Assembly: GCA_964409225.1 (NCBI GenBank)
Contig: CAYPCM010000005.1
Location: forward strand, 1 to 36,206
Length of the DNA: 36,206 bases
DNA from: JACPXH01 sp964409225
GTDB taxonomy: Bacteria; Patescibacteriota; Minisyncoccia; JACPXH01
Direction: 5' to 3'
Shown: positions 15,955 to 22,697 of the stretch, in pieces
Numbering within the stretch: position 1 is the stretch's first letter
Layout of the letters: every line of letters begins with the position of its first letter
Translations under genes and position numbers: made by a program
Notes under the pieces: generated by a model
What the model saw: only the letters and a program-made list of their open reading frames with translations
The model's database searches: none
Told to the model about the DNA's origin: nothing

Positions 15955-17139
15955 TTATCTTACCATAGCCGGTGATCCAGCGCGACGGGTCATGGCTTCA
16001 TCAACCACCTTGTCCCACTCCGCAATAAACCTGTCTCCAGAGAAGCGCTCGGCATGTTGACGGATGATTAAGGGCGAATACCGCGCGCGGTTTTGCTCGA
16101 GTCGCCGCAAACCAGCAAGCAGAACTTCGGCCACCGGGGCGTCGAAGAATTCGCCGGTCACGCCTTCCAGCACGGTTTCAGTGGCTCCGCCCGCGCGCAA
16201 AGCCAGTACCGGCACACCGAAGCGCATTGCTTCCACCGCGGCGATGCCGAAGTCCTCAGCCGCCGGAAGAATAAAGGTTTTTGCCTGCGAGAGTAGCGCC
16301 GACACTATCGCCTCAGGCTGCCAGCCAAGGAACTGTACTGTGGGGCCGGCAAGGCGCTCGAGTCGTGGTAAAATCGGACCTTCTCCAACCACGACCAGAC
16401 GGCGCTTGATGCGAGTGTACGCCGTAACTGCCAAATCAATGCGCTTAAAGTCGCGAAGCGTAGAGACGATGAGATCATAGGGATCGGACGGAATTTCGAA
16501 TTTCGCCCCTCGACTCGGCTCGGGGTATATCCTGAGCTTGTCGAAGGATTGAATTTCGAAACCTGACTCTAGCGCCCGGACTGGCGGGTAGATGACCGCG
16601 GCGTGCCGGCGATAATACTTGGCGATGCGTCTTTGGGTTGTGCGCGAGTTGGCCACCAAGATCTCGGCGCGTTCACTCGCGCGCCTGTCCCAAAGTCGAA
16701 GGTAATGGAAAAGCGATCTGGCCGCTGTGGCCCTAAGGCCGCTAATTCGCCGCTCGCCGAGATACTCGTGCGCTGCATCCCACAGGTAACGCACGGGCGC
16801 ATGGACGTAACTTATGTGAATTGTTTCTGGTTTGGTCAGGACGCCCTTGACAAAACCGGCTGACGAAATGACCAGATCGCAAGGCGGCAGAACCAGCGAT
16901 TCAACCGCCATGGGTATGAAGGGAGCCAGAGTCGGAACTCGACGCAAAAAACTGGGCACCGACTGCAGCCAAGACGTATGAATGTGCGCATGCGGAAAGT
17001 ATTTTTTTAGCACCATCGGATCTGCGGCCAGCGTGAAAATTGGCGCCTCGGGGTAGCGGCCGTGGAACGTTTTCAATACCTGCTCGGCGCCGCCGAAGCG
17101 TAAAAGGAAATCGTGAACTAAAATGACGCGTGTGAGCAT
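15955..17139 (-). CDS. Glycosyltransferase family 4 with repeat-encoded insert
   Basis: The 394-residue protein is a GT-B retaining glycosyltransferase, probably acting on a cell-surface glycan with a nucleotide sugar. The N-terminal half reads VHDFLLRFGGAEQVL and SYVHAPVRYLWD. The C-terminal half has the acidic EX7E motif region FILPAAEDFGIAAVEAMRFGVPVLA. Between the two lobes a stretch FEIQSFDKLRIYPEPSRGAK/FEIP is encoded by a repeat element (16491-16560) and is absent from relatives as I know them. The ATG at 17139 is chosen because the conserved N terminus begins there. Confidence 0.88.
   Translation of the reverse strand: MLTRVILVHDFLLRFGGAEQVLKTFHGRYPEAPIFTLAADPMVLKKYFPHAHIHTSWLQSVPSFLRRVPTLAPFIPMAVESLVLPPCDLVISSAGFVKGVLTKPETIHISYVHAPVRYLWDAAHEYLGERRISGLRATAARSLFHYLRLWDRRASERAEILVANSRTTQRRIAKYYRRHAAVIYPPVRALESGFEIQSFDKLRIYPEPSRGAKFEIPSDPYDLIVSTLRDFKRIDLAVTAYTRIKRRLVVVGEGPILPRLERLAGPTVQFLGWQPEAIVSALLSQAKTFILPAAEDFGIAAVEAMRFGVPVLALRAGGATETVLEGVTGEFFDAPVAEVLLAGLRRLEQNRARYSPLIIRQHAERFSGDRFIAEWDKVVDEAMTRRAGSPAMVR
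16491..16560. repeat. Composite palindromic element inside the glycosyltransferase gene
   Basis: Identical 10-nt direct repeats GAATTTCGAA lie at 16491-16500 and 16551-16560, exactly 60 nt apart. Between them is a GC-rich core: CCCCTCGACTCGGCTCGGGG followed by TATAT and CCTGAGCTTGTCGAAGG. A 60-nt period is 20 codons, so the reading frame is kept. A related core lies between murA and mreB2 at 18514-18590. Confidence 0.85.
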
Positions 17140-17230
17140 GTTCGTTACACCACCATTCTCCCAAAGCACTGCCGGCCTTACCCCAAGCGCGCGAGCTCCC
17201 CGCGGCTTCTGAGGCCGAGCGGGCACGGTG

Positions 17231-17357
17231 TCTGCCCGCTCGCTGGGCGGCGGGTACCGCTCTCACTCAGCATCGCCTCGCCCTCGACGCGGCTCGGGCT
17301 CGGCGCTCCCACCCACCCTCCAGTTCGCTCGAGCGGCACCCGCCGCCCGCGGGCAGA
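17231..17357. repeat. Large imperfect inverted repeat (MITE-like or structured RNA)
   Basis: The left arm is TCTGCCCGC (17231-17239) plus an 18-nt block (17245-17262). The right arm is the complement of that block (17331-17348, one mismatch in 18) plus GCGGGCAGA (17349-17357). The whole element is about 127 nt. No open frame is supported. Confidence 0.65.
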
Positions 17358-17376
17358 CGAGCGAGGCCGAGGGGTA

Positions 17377-17412
17377 GCGAAAATCCTCGCTGGGGATTTT
17401 CGCGAAGCGGGC
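17377..17412. repeat. Hairpin repeat family B, copy 2
   Basis: A perfect 9-bp stem CGAAAATCC (17378-17386) / GGATTTTCG (17394-17402) is followed by CGAAGCGGG. It is closely related to 2355-2390. GAGGCCGAG lies just upstream. It is downstream of mreB2 on the minus strand, but no T tract marks it as a terminator. Confidence 0.6.
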
Positions 17413-17474
17413 GTTCGCGCGCTTGGGGGAAATAAAGCTGGGATTTATTACAAATTATGATACGAGTTGGCGAG

Positions 17475-18482
17475 TTAACGTCTCAATGAAATACTCCGTT
17501 TATACACATCGAGGTGTTCGAGAGCGACGCCGGTTCCTTTGGCGACACACAGTAGCGGTTCCTTGGCAATGGTAGCCGGCACGCTTGTTGCTTCGGTGAT
17601 GAAGGTGTCTATGTTGCGCAAAAGGGCCCCGCCGCCTGAAACAACCATGCCCTTGTCTATAATGTCGGCCGCAAGTTCCGGAGGTGTATCGCGCAACACG
17701 CTCTTGATCGCCTGAATGATCTCGATAAGTTCGCGTGTCATCGCGAGAGTAACTTCATTTGCTGAAACCTCGACGACCTTAGGCAGCCCTCCGCCCAAGT
17801 CACGTCCGCGCACCTCAAGCCACTCGCCTTCTTTCGAAGGGGTGGCCGAGCCAATGGCTACTTTGATTTCTTCGGCCGTGCGCTCGCCAATCACGAGACC
17901 TTTGCGTTTTTTTATGTCTTCCATGATAGCTTGGTCGATCTTGTCGCCGCCTACCCGAGCCGAAGCCCAAGCGACTATGCCGCCAAGAGATATAACCGCA
18001 ACTTCAGTGGTGCCGCCGCCGATGTCCACGATGAGGTGACCGGCAGGTGTGTTGATGGGGATGCCTGCGCCGAGCGCTGCCACAATCGGCTCTTTCACGA
18101 CGTACGTTGTCCGCGCGCCTGCTTGCGTGGCCGCATCAACGACAGCCCGACGTTCGGTTGAAGTAATGCCGGCCGGAACCGCAATCATCACTTCTGGTCG
18201 CCATAGGCGTAGCCGACCCCCGGCCTTGTCAATGAGATAACGCAGCATGGCCTCGGTGACACGGTAATCGGCAATGACGCCGTCGCGTAGGGGTTTAGCC
18301 GCAATGATTCCGGTGGGCGTACGGCCAAGCATGGCGCGCGCCTCCGTCCCTACGGCTAGCACCCGGTTGTCGTCAACCGAGATTGCTACGATTGAGGGCT
18401 CATTGACCACAATGCCCGAGCCCGGAACGTAGACGAGGGTGTTGGCAGTGCCAAGATCAATACCGAGACGACGGGAGAACAT
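17475..18482 (-). CDS. mreB: MreB-like actin homologue (copy 2)
   Basis: The 335-residue protein is a full-length MreB with DLGTANTLVYV, DIGGGTTEVAVISLGG and VVSGGGALL, and ERTAEEIKVAIGSA in the interface region. It is clearly a paralogue of the operon copy (6378-7433), with several different stretches, for example PEVMIAVPAGITSTERRAV. It lies between murA and a glycosyltransferase rather than with mreC. The ATG at 18482 gives the usual MFSRRLGIDLG start; a TTG at 18503 would add seven residues encoded by repeat sequence. Confidence 0.93.
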   Translation of the reverse strand: MFSRRLGIDLGTANTLVYVPGSGIVVNEPSIVAISVDDNRVLAVGTEARAMLGRTPTGIIAAKPLRDGVIADYRVTEAMLRYLIDKAGGRLRLWRPEVMIAVPAGITSTERRAVVDAATQAGARTTYVVKEPIVAALGAGIPINTPAGHLIVDIGGGTTEVAVISLGGIVAWASARVGGDKIDQAIMEDIKKRKGLVIGERTAEEIKVAIGSATPSKEGEWLEVRGRDLGGGLPKVVEVSANEVTLAMTRELIEIIQAIKSVLRDTPPELAADIIDKGMVVSGGGALLRNIDTFITEATSVPATIAKEPLLCVAKGTGVALEHLDVYKRSISLRR

Positions 18483-18513
18483 AGACGGAAATCCGAATTT
18501 CAAAGCTCAAATG

Positions 18514-18590
18514 TCAACCCCTCGACAAGCTCGGGGTATAAACGTTATTTCCTGAGCGAGGAGCGCAGCGACGAGTCGAAGGATTGTCAT
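18514..18590. repeat. GC-rich palindromic core element upstream of mreB2
   Basis: CCCCTCGACAAGCTCGGGG (a stem CCCC-GAGC with a short loop) is followed by TATAAAC and then CCTGAGC... GTCGAAGGATTG. The same two blocks in the same order form the insert in the glycosyltransferase (16506-16550). The variant between the blocks is longer here. Confidence 0.75.
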
Positions 18591-18593
18591 TAC

Positions 18594-18686
18594 CTTTGAT
18601 TTTAATTTTAAATTTCGAATTTTGAATTTCGAATCAATTTCGAATTTCAAAAATTCACTCAAAATTAAAAATTCAGAATTCAAAAT
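18594..18686. repeat. AT-rich GAATTTCGAA tract between murA and mreB2
   Basis: The tract consists of variants of TTCGAATTTTGAATTTCGAA and AAAATTCAGAATTC up to the murA stop. It flanks the GC core at 18514-18590, the same flank-plus-core layout as inside the glycosyltransferase gene. Confidence 0.75.
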
Positions 18687-19946
18687 TTATTGTATGCGCT
18701 GTATATCCGCCCCTATGCTTTTCAGCCGTTCTTCTAGCCGTTCGTAGCCCCGATCAAGGTGCTCAACGTTATGTATGGTGGATGTGCCTTGCGCCACCAA
18801 AGCCGCAATCACGAGCACCATGCCAGAACGAATGTCGAAACCGGTGATTTCGCGGCCAGTGAGCGGCGTGGGCCCGATGATAATCGCGCGGTGTGGATCG
18901 AGCACCAAGGCGTTTGCCCCCATTTTGTTAAGTTCTTCAATGTAGCGCAAGCGGCCTTCGTACATCCATTCATGCAATAGTGTCGCCCCATCTGCTTGTG
19001 TTGCCAGTACCGCAAACGGAGGCAAATGGTCTGAGCCGAGCTTGGGATATAATCCCACTTGAAGATTTGCCGTCCGGTAGGGGCCTCGACGCGGGGAAAC
19101 CCGAAGGATCCTACGCTCGATATCGTACCTAACTCCCATGGCGTTGAGCGCGGTGAATACGCCGTCCAGTTGTTCTGGAACGATGGGGCTGATGTCAAGG
19201 CGGCTCCGAGTGGCAGCTGCCAGAACCGCAAGCGCGCTTATTTCAAGTTCATCTGGTCGAAGCCGATACGTAAAGCCGCGCAAGGTCCGACGGCCGCGAA
19301 TGCGCAGGAACGGCGTTCCCATGGCATCAACGTGAGCGCCCATTTGCGTGAGCACTTCGGCGAGCGCTTGCACATGCGGCTCCATGGCCGCGAGTCGTAT
19401 TTCTGTCACACCCGGAGTGCGGCTTGCGGCGAGCAGCGCGTTTTCGGTTGCGGTCACGTTCGGCTCGGTCAAAACAACGCGTCTAGAGTTGGGGCCACGG
19501 CGCGACTCGATAACAAGCGTATCGCCCACGCGAACCGAGGCGTCGAGCGAACGAAACGCGTCAAGATGCACGCCAATGGGTCTACTGCCGATTTGGTCGC
19601 CGCCGGGATACGACATCTGCACGCGTCCGGTGCGGGCGAGTAAGGCGCCAGCGAGCAAAATAGAACCGCGCAATTTCGAAACAAACTCACTGCGCACCGT
19701 CCTGGAATCAACGGTCCTAGCGTGCACTTCCAGAGTGTGTTCTTTAAGCCACTTCACCTTGGCCCCCACGCTTTCGATGATGGCCAGCATGGCGGTTACG
19801 TCCGCAATGCGGGGTACGTTTTCAATGCGGCAGGGAGATGAAGTAAGAAGTGTTGCCGCCAGAATAGGCAGTACGGCGTTCTTTGAACCGCAAACGCGGA
19901 TGGTGCCTGCGAGTTTTTTGCCGCCGCGAATGCGATAGATGGCCAT
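18687..19946 (-). CDS. murA: UDP-N-acetylglucosamine 1-carboxyvinyltransferase, Cys-to-Asp form
   Basis: MurA transfers enolpyruvate from PEP to UDP-GlcNAc, the first committed step of peptidoglycan synthesis. The 419-residue protein has the conserved N terminus GGKKLAGTIRVCGSKNAVLPILAA, the tandem inside-out barrel repeats, and the end ERLKSIGADI. The active-site loop reads YPGGDQIGSRPIGVH, with Asp117 (codon 19596-19598) where E. coli has Cys115. This replacement is known from Mycobacterium, Chlamydia and Borrelia and makes MurA insensitive to fosfomycin. The ATG at 19946 gives the canonical start; longer frames overlap the divergent gene. Confidence 0.96.
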   Translation of the reverse strand: MAIYRIRGGKKLAGTIRVCGSKNAVLPILAATLLTSSPCRIENVPRIADVTAMLAIIESVGAKVKWLKEHTLEVHARTVDSRTVRSEFVSKLRGSILLAGALLARTGRVQMSYPGGDQIGSRPIGVHLDAFRSLDASVRVGDTLVIESRRGPNSRRVVLTEPNVTATENALLAASRTPGVTEIRLAAMEPHVQALAEVLTQMGAHVDAMGTPFLRIRGRRTLRGFTYRLRPDELEISALAVLAAATRSRLDISPIVPEQLDGVFTALNAMGVRYDIERRILRVSPRRGPYRTANLQVGLYPKLGSDHLPPFAVLATQADGATLLHEWMYEGRLRYIEELNKMGANALVLDPHRAIIIGPTPLTGREITGFDIRSGMVLVIAALVAQGTSTIHNVEHLDRGYERLEERLKSIGADIQRIQ

Positions 19947-19975
19947 TAGTATTCTTCTACCGTCTTCCTGCGCTC

Positions 19976-20005
19976 TTGGCAAGATGGCGGCTATGTGGCT
20001 AAAAT
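19976..20005 (+). promoter_or_regulatory. Promoter of the PEGA-domain gene, leaderless type
   Basis: TTGGCA (19976-19981), an 18-nt spacer and TAAAAT (20000-20005) are followed after 8 nt by the ATG at 20014. Transcription would begin within a few bases of the start codon. No Shine-Dalgarno sequence is present. Confidence 0.6.
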
Positions 20006-20013
20006 GTTGCGGT

Positions 20014-21249
20014 ATGCAGCTTTCTACTCGTCGTCGTCTTTTTGTGGCGTCTGTTGTCGTCTTCGCCATACTTGCCCCAGTGATTACAGGATATGCTCTC
20101 GGTTATCGGTTTGACACCAGAAGCGGCATTGTTCGGACCGGTGCGCTCTTGATCGAAACAAGTCCCGGAGGGGCTGCGGTGATTATCGACAAGGTTCTAG
20201 TAAAGCACACCGGGACCATTTTTGGAGGCACGGCACTCGTGCGTGATATTTCTGCGCGTTCTCACATTGTCAGGATCGAGAAACCCGGCTATCACGTGTG
20301 GGAGAAAGAAGTGGAGGTGCGGGCGGCTATGGTGACTGGAATACGAAACGTGCGCCTTTGGCCGCTTGGGCCGACGATCGAAAACCTGGGCCCGCTTGCG
20401 GCTGAAGAATCGCGCCTTGTTCCCGGAACAGTGCGGTTCTCGCCAGATAGTACGCGGCTCTTGTGGTCAGTCGAGAACCGCCGGGCCGGCGAAAGAACTT
20501 GGCTTGTGAGACGATTGCCCAATGGCAGCCCGGAACAACTAACACTCCCCGTCGGCGCATCCCCGGAGGAAGCACGCGTGCGCTGGTCGTCAGATGGTCT
20601 ATTTTTGGTGGTGGAGACGAAGTCGTCTTGGTGGAGGATAGATCGCGATCGTTTTGACACTCCCGCTACACTGCCAACAGTGCCCCTGCCGCGCCAATTA
20701 TTGAACGCGGAGGCAGTGTTGGCGATTGATTCGTTCGGAGTATTAACCGCTTATCAAATCTCATCTTCTTCCTCCCAGGCCTTGAGTCGCGTCCCGACCA
20801 TTACCTTCTCGGCACTAGACGATGAGCTTATTGCGCCGGACTCGGAGCACGTAGCTCTTTTGACCCGCGACGGAGCGCTGCGGGTTTTCGACGCTGACAC
20901 CAGAGCATTTGTGGGGATTGCCAGTGACGCCGCAGAAGCCAGTTTCTCGCCCGACCGAACTAAGCTTCTCTGGCGAACAAATCGAGAACTGTGGCTGCGG
21001 ACTGGGGCCACCAACGAACTCCTCACTCGCTTTGAAAATCCCATTCAAGACGCGGTTTGGGATAAACACGGCGCGTACATTTTCTTCGTGGCAGGCGGCA
21101 CGTTAAAGGCCATTGAATTGGACCCTCGCAGCGGCAGAATTACTACTGATTTACTCGAGCTTTCGGCGGCGCACCTCGCGCTCGACCACGATCAAAATAC
21201 CGTCCTCGCCGTAAATGAGGCGGGCTTAGTGAAAATACACCTTCCTTAG
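20014..21249 (+). CDS. PEGA-domain protein with membrane anchor and WD40-like propeller
   Basis: The 411-residue protein has an N-terminal membrane segment (about 8-30). A PEGA domain follows (GALLIETSPGGAAVIIDK to HIVRIEKPGYHVWEKEVEV). Then comes a long region with WD40/TolB-like blades (VRFSPDSTRLLWSV, VRWSSDGLFLVV, ASFSPDRTKLLWRT, AVWDKHGAYIFFV). PEGA domains sit on surface proteins, so it probably acts at the cell envelope. It is divergent from murA, and its stop overlaps that of the next, convergent gene (21246-21249). The ATG at 20014 is chosen for the membrane segment and the promoter spacing; 19993 is an alternative. Confidence 0.85.
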   Translation: MQLSTRRRLFVASVVVFAILAPVITGYALGYRFDTRSGIVRTGALLIETSPGGAAVIIDKVLVKHTGTIFGGTALVRDISARSHIVRIEKPGYHVWEKEVEVRAAMVTGIRNVRLWPLGPTIENLGPLAAEESRLVPGTVRFSPDSTRLLWSVENRRAGERTWLVRRLPNGSPEQLTLPVGASPEEARVRWSSDGLFLVVETKSSWWRIDRDRFDTPATLPTVPLPRQLLNAEAVLAIDSFGVLTAYQISSSSSQALSRVPTITFSALDDELIAPDSEHVALLTRDGALRVFDADTRAFVGIASDAAEASFSPDRTKLLWRTNRELWLRTGATNELLTRFENPIQDAVWDKHGAYIFFVAGGTLKAIELDPRSGRITTDLLELSAAHLALDHDQNTVLAVNEAGLVKIHLP

Positions 21250-21653
21250 ATCTTTGTCGAAAGAGGCGACGCTGCAAATTCTCGTCTGACGCCAAGTGCA
21301 CGTTTGACAAGATACGCGAGTCCGGCAACGTTAAGCACAAACAAACCCACTTCCACCAGCGGGAAAAACTCGCGGAATGTCATGCTCATATCCCAAAGAA
21401 TCTTGGGGTGCGCACCGCCCGTTGCTAAATAATGTGTGATGGTTTGATAAAATCCAGAAATGCTCCGGTCTATAACTACCTGCCATAGCCGGTAGCCAGT
21501 GAGGGCGGAGCTAACGAGGGAAACGCCGAGCACCGGGTAAAGCGAACGCTGGTAAAAAGCAAGGGACGCTTCGCGCCGGATACGACGCATGGTCCTAGTG
21601 GCGAGATCAGGACCTGAGCGGAACGAAACGAGTTGGGAGAAAAGATGTTTCAT
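21246..21653 (-). CDS. Small membrane protein downstream of an ECF sigma factor
   Basis: I do not recognise a family. The 135-residue protein has a basic N-terminal part (residues 1-38) and two hydrophobic segments (about 40-62 and 97-117). It lies 184 nt after the ECF sigma gene on the same strand, the usual place for a membrane anti-sigma factor, but it has no HxxxCxxC zinc motif, so that role is only a guess. The 24-nt motif at 21660-21683 ends a few bases before its ATG. Confidence 0.65.
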   Translation of the reverse strand: MKHLFSQLVSFRSGPDLATRTMRRIRREASLAFYQRSLYPVLGVSLVSSALTGYRLWQVVIDRSISGFYQTITHYLATGGAHPKILWDMSMTFREFFPLVEVGLFVLNVAGLAYLVKRALGVRREFAASPLSTKI

Positions 21654-21659
21654 AGACTG

Positions 21660-21683
21660 TAGGATTTAACAGCGTTGTTTACA
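21660..21683. repeat. 24-nt motif, copy 2 (other copy at 2241-2264)
   Basis: TAGGATTTAACA/GCGTTGTTTACA lies 6 nt before the ATG of the 135-residue gene. In the minus orientation it reads TGTAAACAACGC-TGTTAAATCCTA. Confidence 0.6.
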
Positions 21684-21696
21684 CTTTTCTTATGTC

Positions 21697-21757
21697 ATTC
21701 CGGGCTTGACCCGGAATCCACGGCAAAGATCGTCTGGATTCTGATTTCTGGATTCTG
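21697..21757. repeat. REP-like element with ATTCCGGG hairpin
   Basis: ATTCCGGG-CTTGA-CCCGGAAT forms an 8-bp stem (21697-21717). The downstream half holds TCTGGATTCTG twice (21733-21743 and 21747-21757), which can pair with GAATCCA of the first part. From memory, closely similar GTCATTCCGGG-CTTGACCCGGAATCCA repeats are common in proteobacterial genomes. Confidence 0.65.
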
Positions 21758-21837
21758 CCTAATGCAAAAATATAAAATTTTACCATTTTAATCTGTCATT
21801 TTGATTTTTGATATTTAAATTTTAAATTAGGGAAGCG

Positions 21838-22464
21838 CTATGCTTCAAGAATTGGTCGGCCCGGAACGGAGCGGGGCGAATCGTTATGAGGGGTTCCCCG
21901 GGAGTTTGCTGCCTCGAAAACCTGACCAAGAATTTTCTTGGCGCGAAACAGATGCGTTTTTACCAGATCAAGAGAGATGCCCAATGCGTCACTGATCTCG
22001 CGGTACGATAAGCTCTCGTAATAGTAAAGTAGCAACACAGCGCGGTATTTGTCGGGAACCTGCTGGAGTGCAAGTTCCACGCGTTTTGTTTCGTCTCGCT
22101 TGACCGAGAGCTCATGCGGATCCAGCGATTCGTCCGGCACGGTATTTCTCACTGCGTCATCAAGTTCCGTCTCAAAACGGCGCGCTCGATTTGTTTTCCT
22201 CCAACGGTTAATCCCAAAATTGTGGGCGATGGCAAAAAGCCAACTTGAAAATCTGTCCGGCGTTCGGCAGGTGCCGAGCTTTCTAAAAGCGGCGACGAAC
22301 GTTTCTTCCACAAGGTCCTCGCATTCTTCCCGGTGCCGCACAAACCTGAATAAATAACTGTATAACCGCGGCTGGTAGCGTTCAACCAACGTGGCGAACG
22401 CGTCGGTGTTTCCGGTTAGTACCGCGGCCACCGCTTCTCCGTCGCTGGGACTTTCCCGTTCCAT
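21838..22464 (-). CDS. ECF-subfamily RNA polymerase sigma factor
   Basis: The 208-residue protein has sigma region 2 (LVERYQPRLYSYLFRFVRHREECEDLVEETFVAAFRKL, then SSWLFAIAHNFGINRWRK) and region 4 with a helix-turn-helix (LPDKYRAVLLLYYYESLSYREISDALGISLDLVKTHLFRAKK). It lacks regions 1.1 and 3, as usual for ECF sigma factors. A GGAG lies about 10 nt before the ATG. It may control an envelope response, possibly with rseP and the 135-residue membrane protein, but no target promoter can be assigned. Confidence 0.93.
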   Translation of the reverse strand: MERESPSDGEAVAAVLTGNTDAFATLVERYQPRLYSYLFRFVRHREECEDLVEETFVAAFRKLGTCRTPDRFSSWLFAIAHNFGINRWRKTNRARRFETELDDAVRNTVPDESLDPHELSVKRDETKRVELALQQVPDKYRAVLLLYYYESLSYREISDALGISLDLVKTHLFRAKKILGQVFEAANSRGTPHNDSPRSVPGRPILEA

Positions 22465-22520
22465 AAAAACGGCTCCGGCTTTTGCTTAAAACTAAGTCGC
22501 CGATCTCGACGCCATTACTA

Positions 22521-22592
22521 GGGTAGACAGCCAACTGACTGAATGGTTGCATTTCTACCGCGCAACCTTTTTGGCCCTCACTTGTCTATCCC
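22521..22592 (+). ncRNA. Possible structured RNA element with internal terminator
   Basis: In the 233-nt gap between the sigma gene and rpsI, GGGTAGACA (22521-22529) can pair with TGTCTA-T-CCC (22583-22592, one bulge). Inside lies GGTTGC (22545-22550) / GCAACC (22562-22567) followed by TTTTT, an intrinsic terminator in the plus orientation. No plus-strand gene precedes it. This could be a short antisense RNA to the sigma-factor 5' region; the evidence is only structural. Confidence 0.3.
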
Positions 22593-22629
22593 ATCAGCAA
22601 AGGTCGCTATTACTATCCGTTTCAATCAT

Positions 22630-22661
22630 AAACCGCCCGAGCCGGAAGGCAAGGGCGGTTT
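22630..22661 (-). terminator. Terminator-like hairpin after the ribosomal protein operon
   Basis: A 9-bp stem AAACCGCCC / GGGCGGTTT, with an inner GCC-GGAA-GGC, lies 37 nt after the rpsI stop. The T run on the minus strand is short, so efficiency is uncertain. Confidence 0.65.
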
Positions 22662-22697
22662 TGAGTTTCTATCGTCCTACCCATTCGTTTTTTCGAT

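Larger units (their letters stand above)
17140..17474. other. 335-nt non-coding region rich in inverted repeats
   Basis: No supported gene lies between the second mreB and the glycosyltransferase. The region is GC-rich and contains a perfect 10-bp hairpin CGAGCGGGCA / TGCCCGCTCG (17216-17242), a larger imperfect inverted repeat (arms 17231-17262 and 17331-17357), a degenerate copy of the CCTCGAC-GGCTCGGG core near 17281-17298, and the family B hairpin at 17377-17412. Confidence 0.7.
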
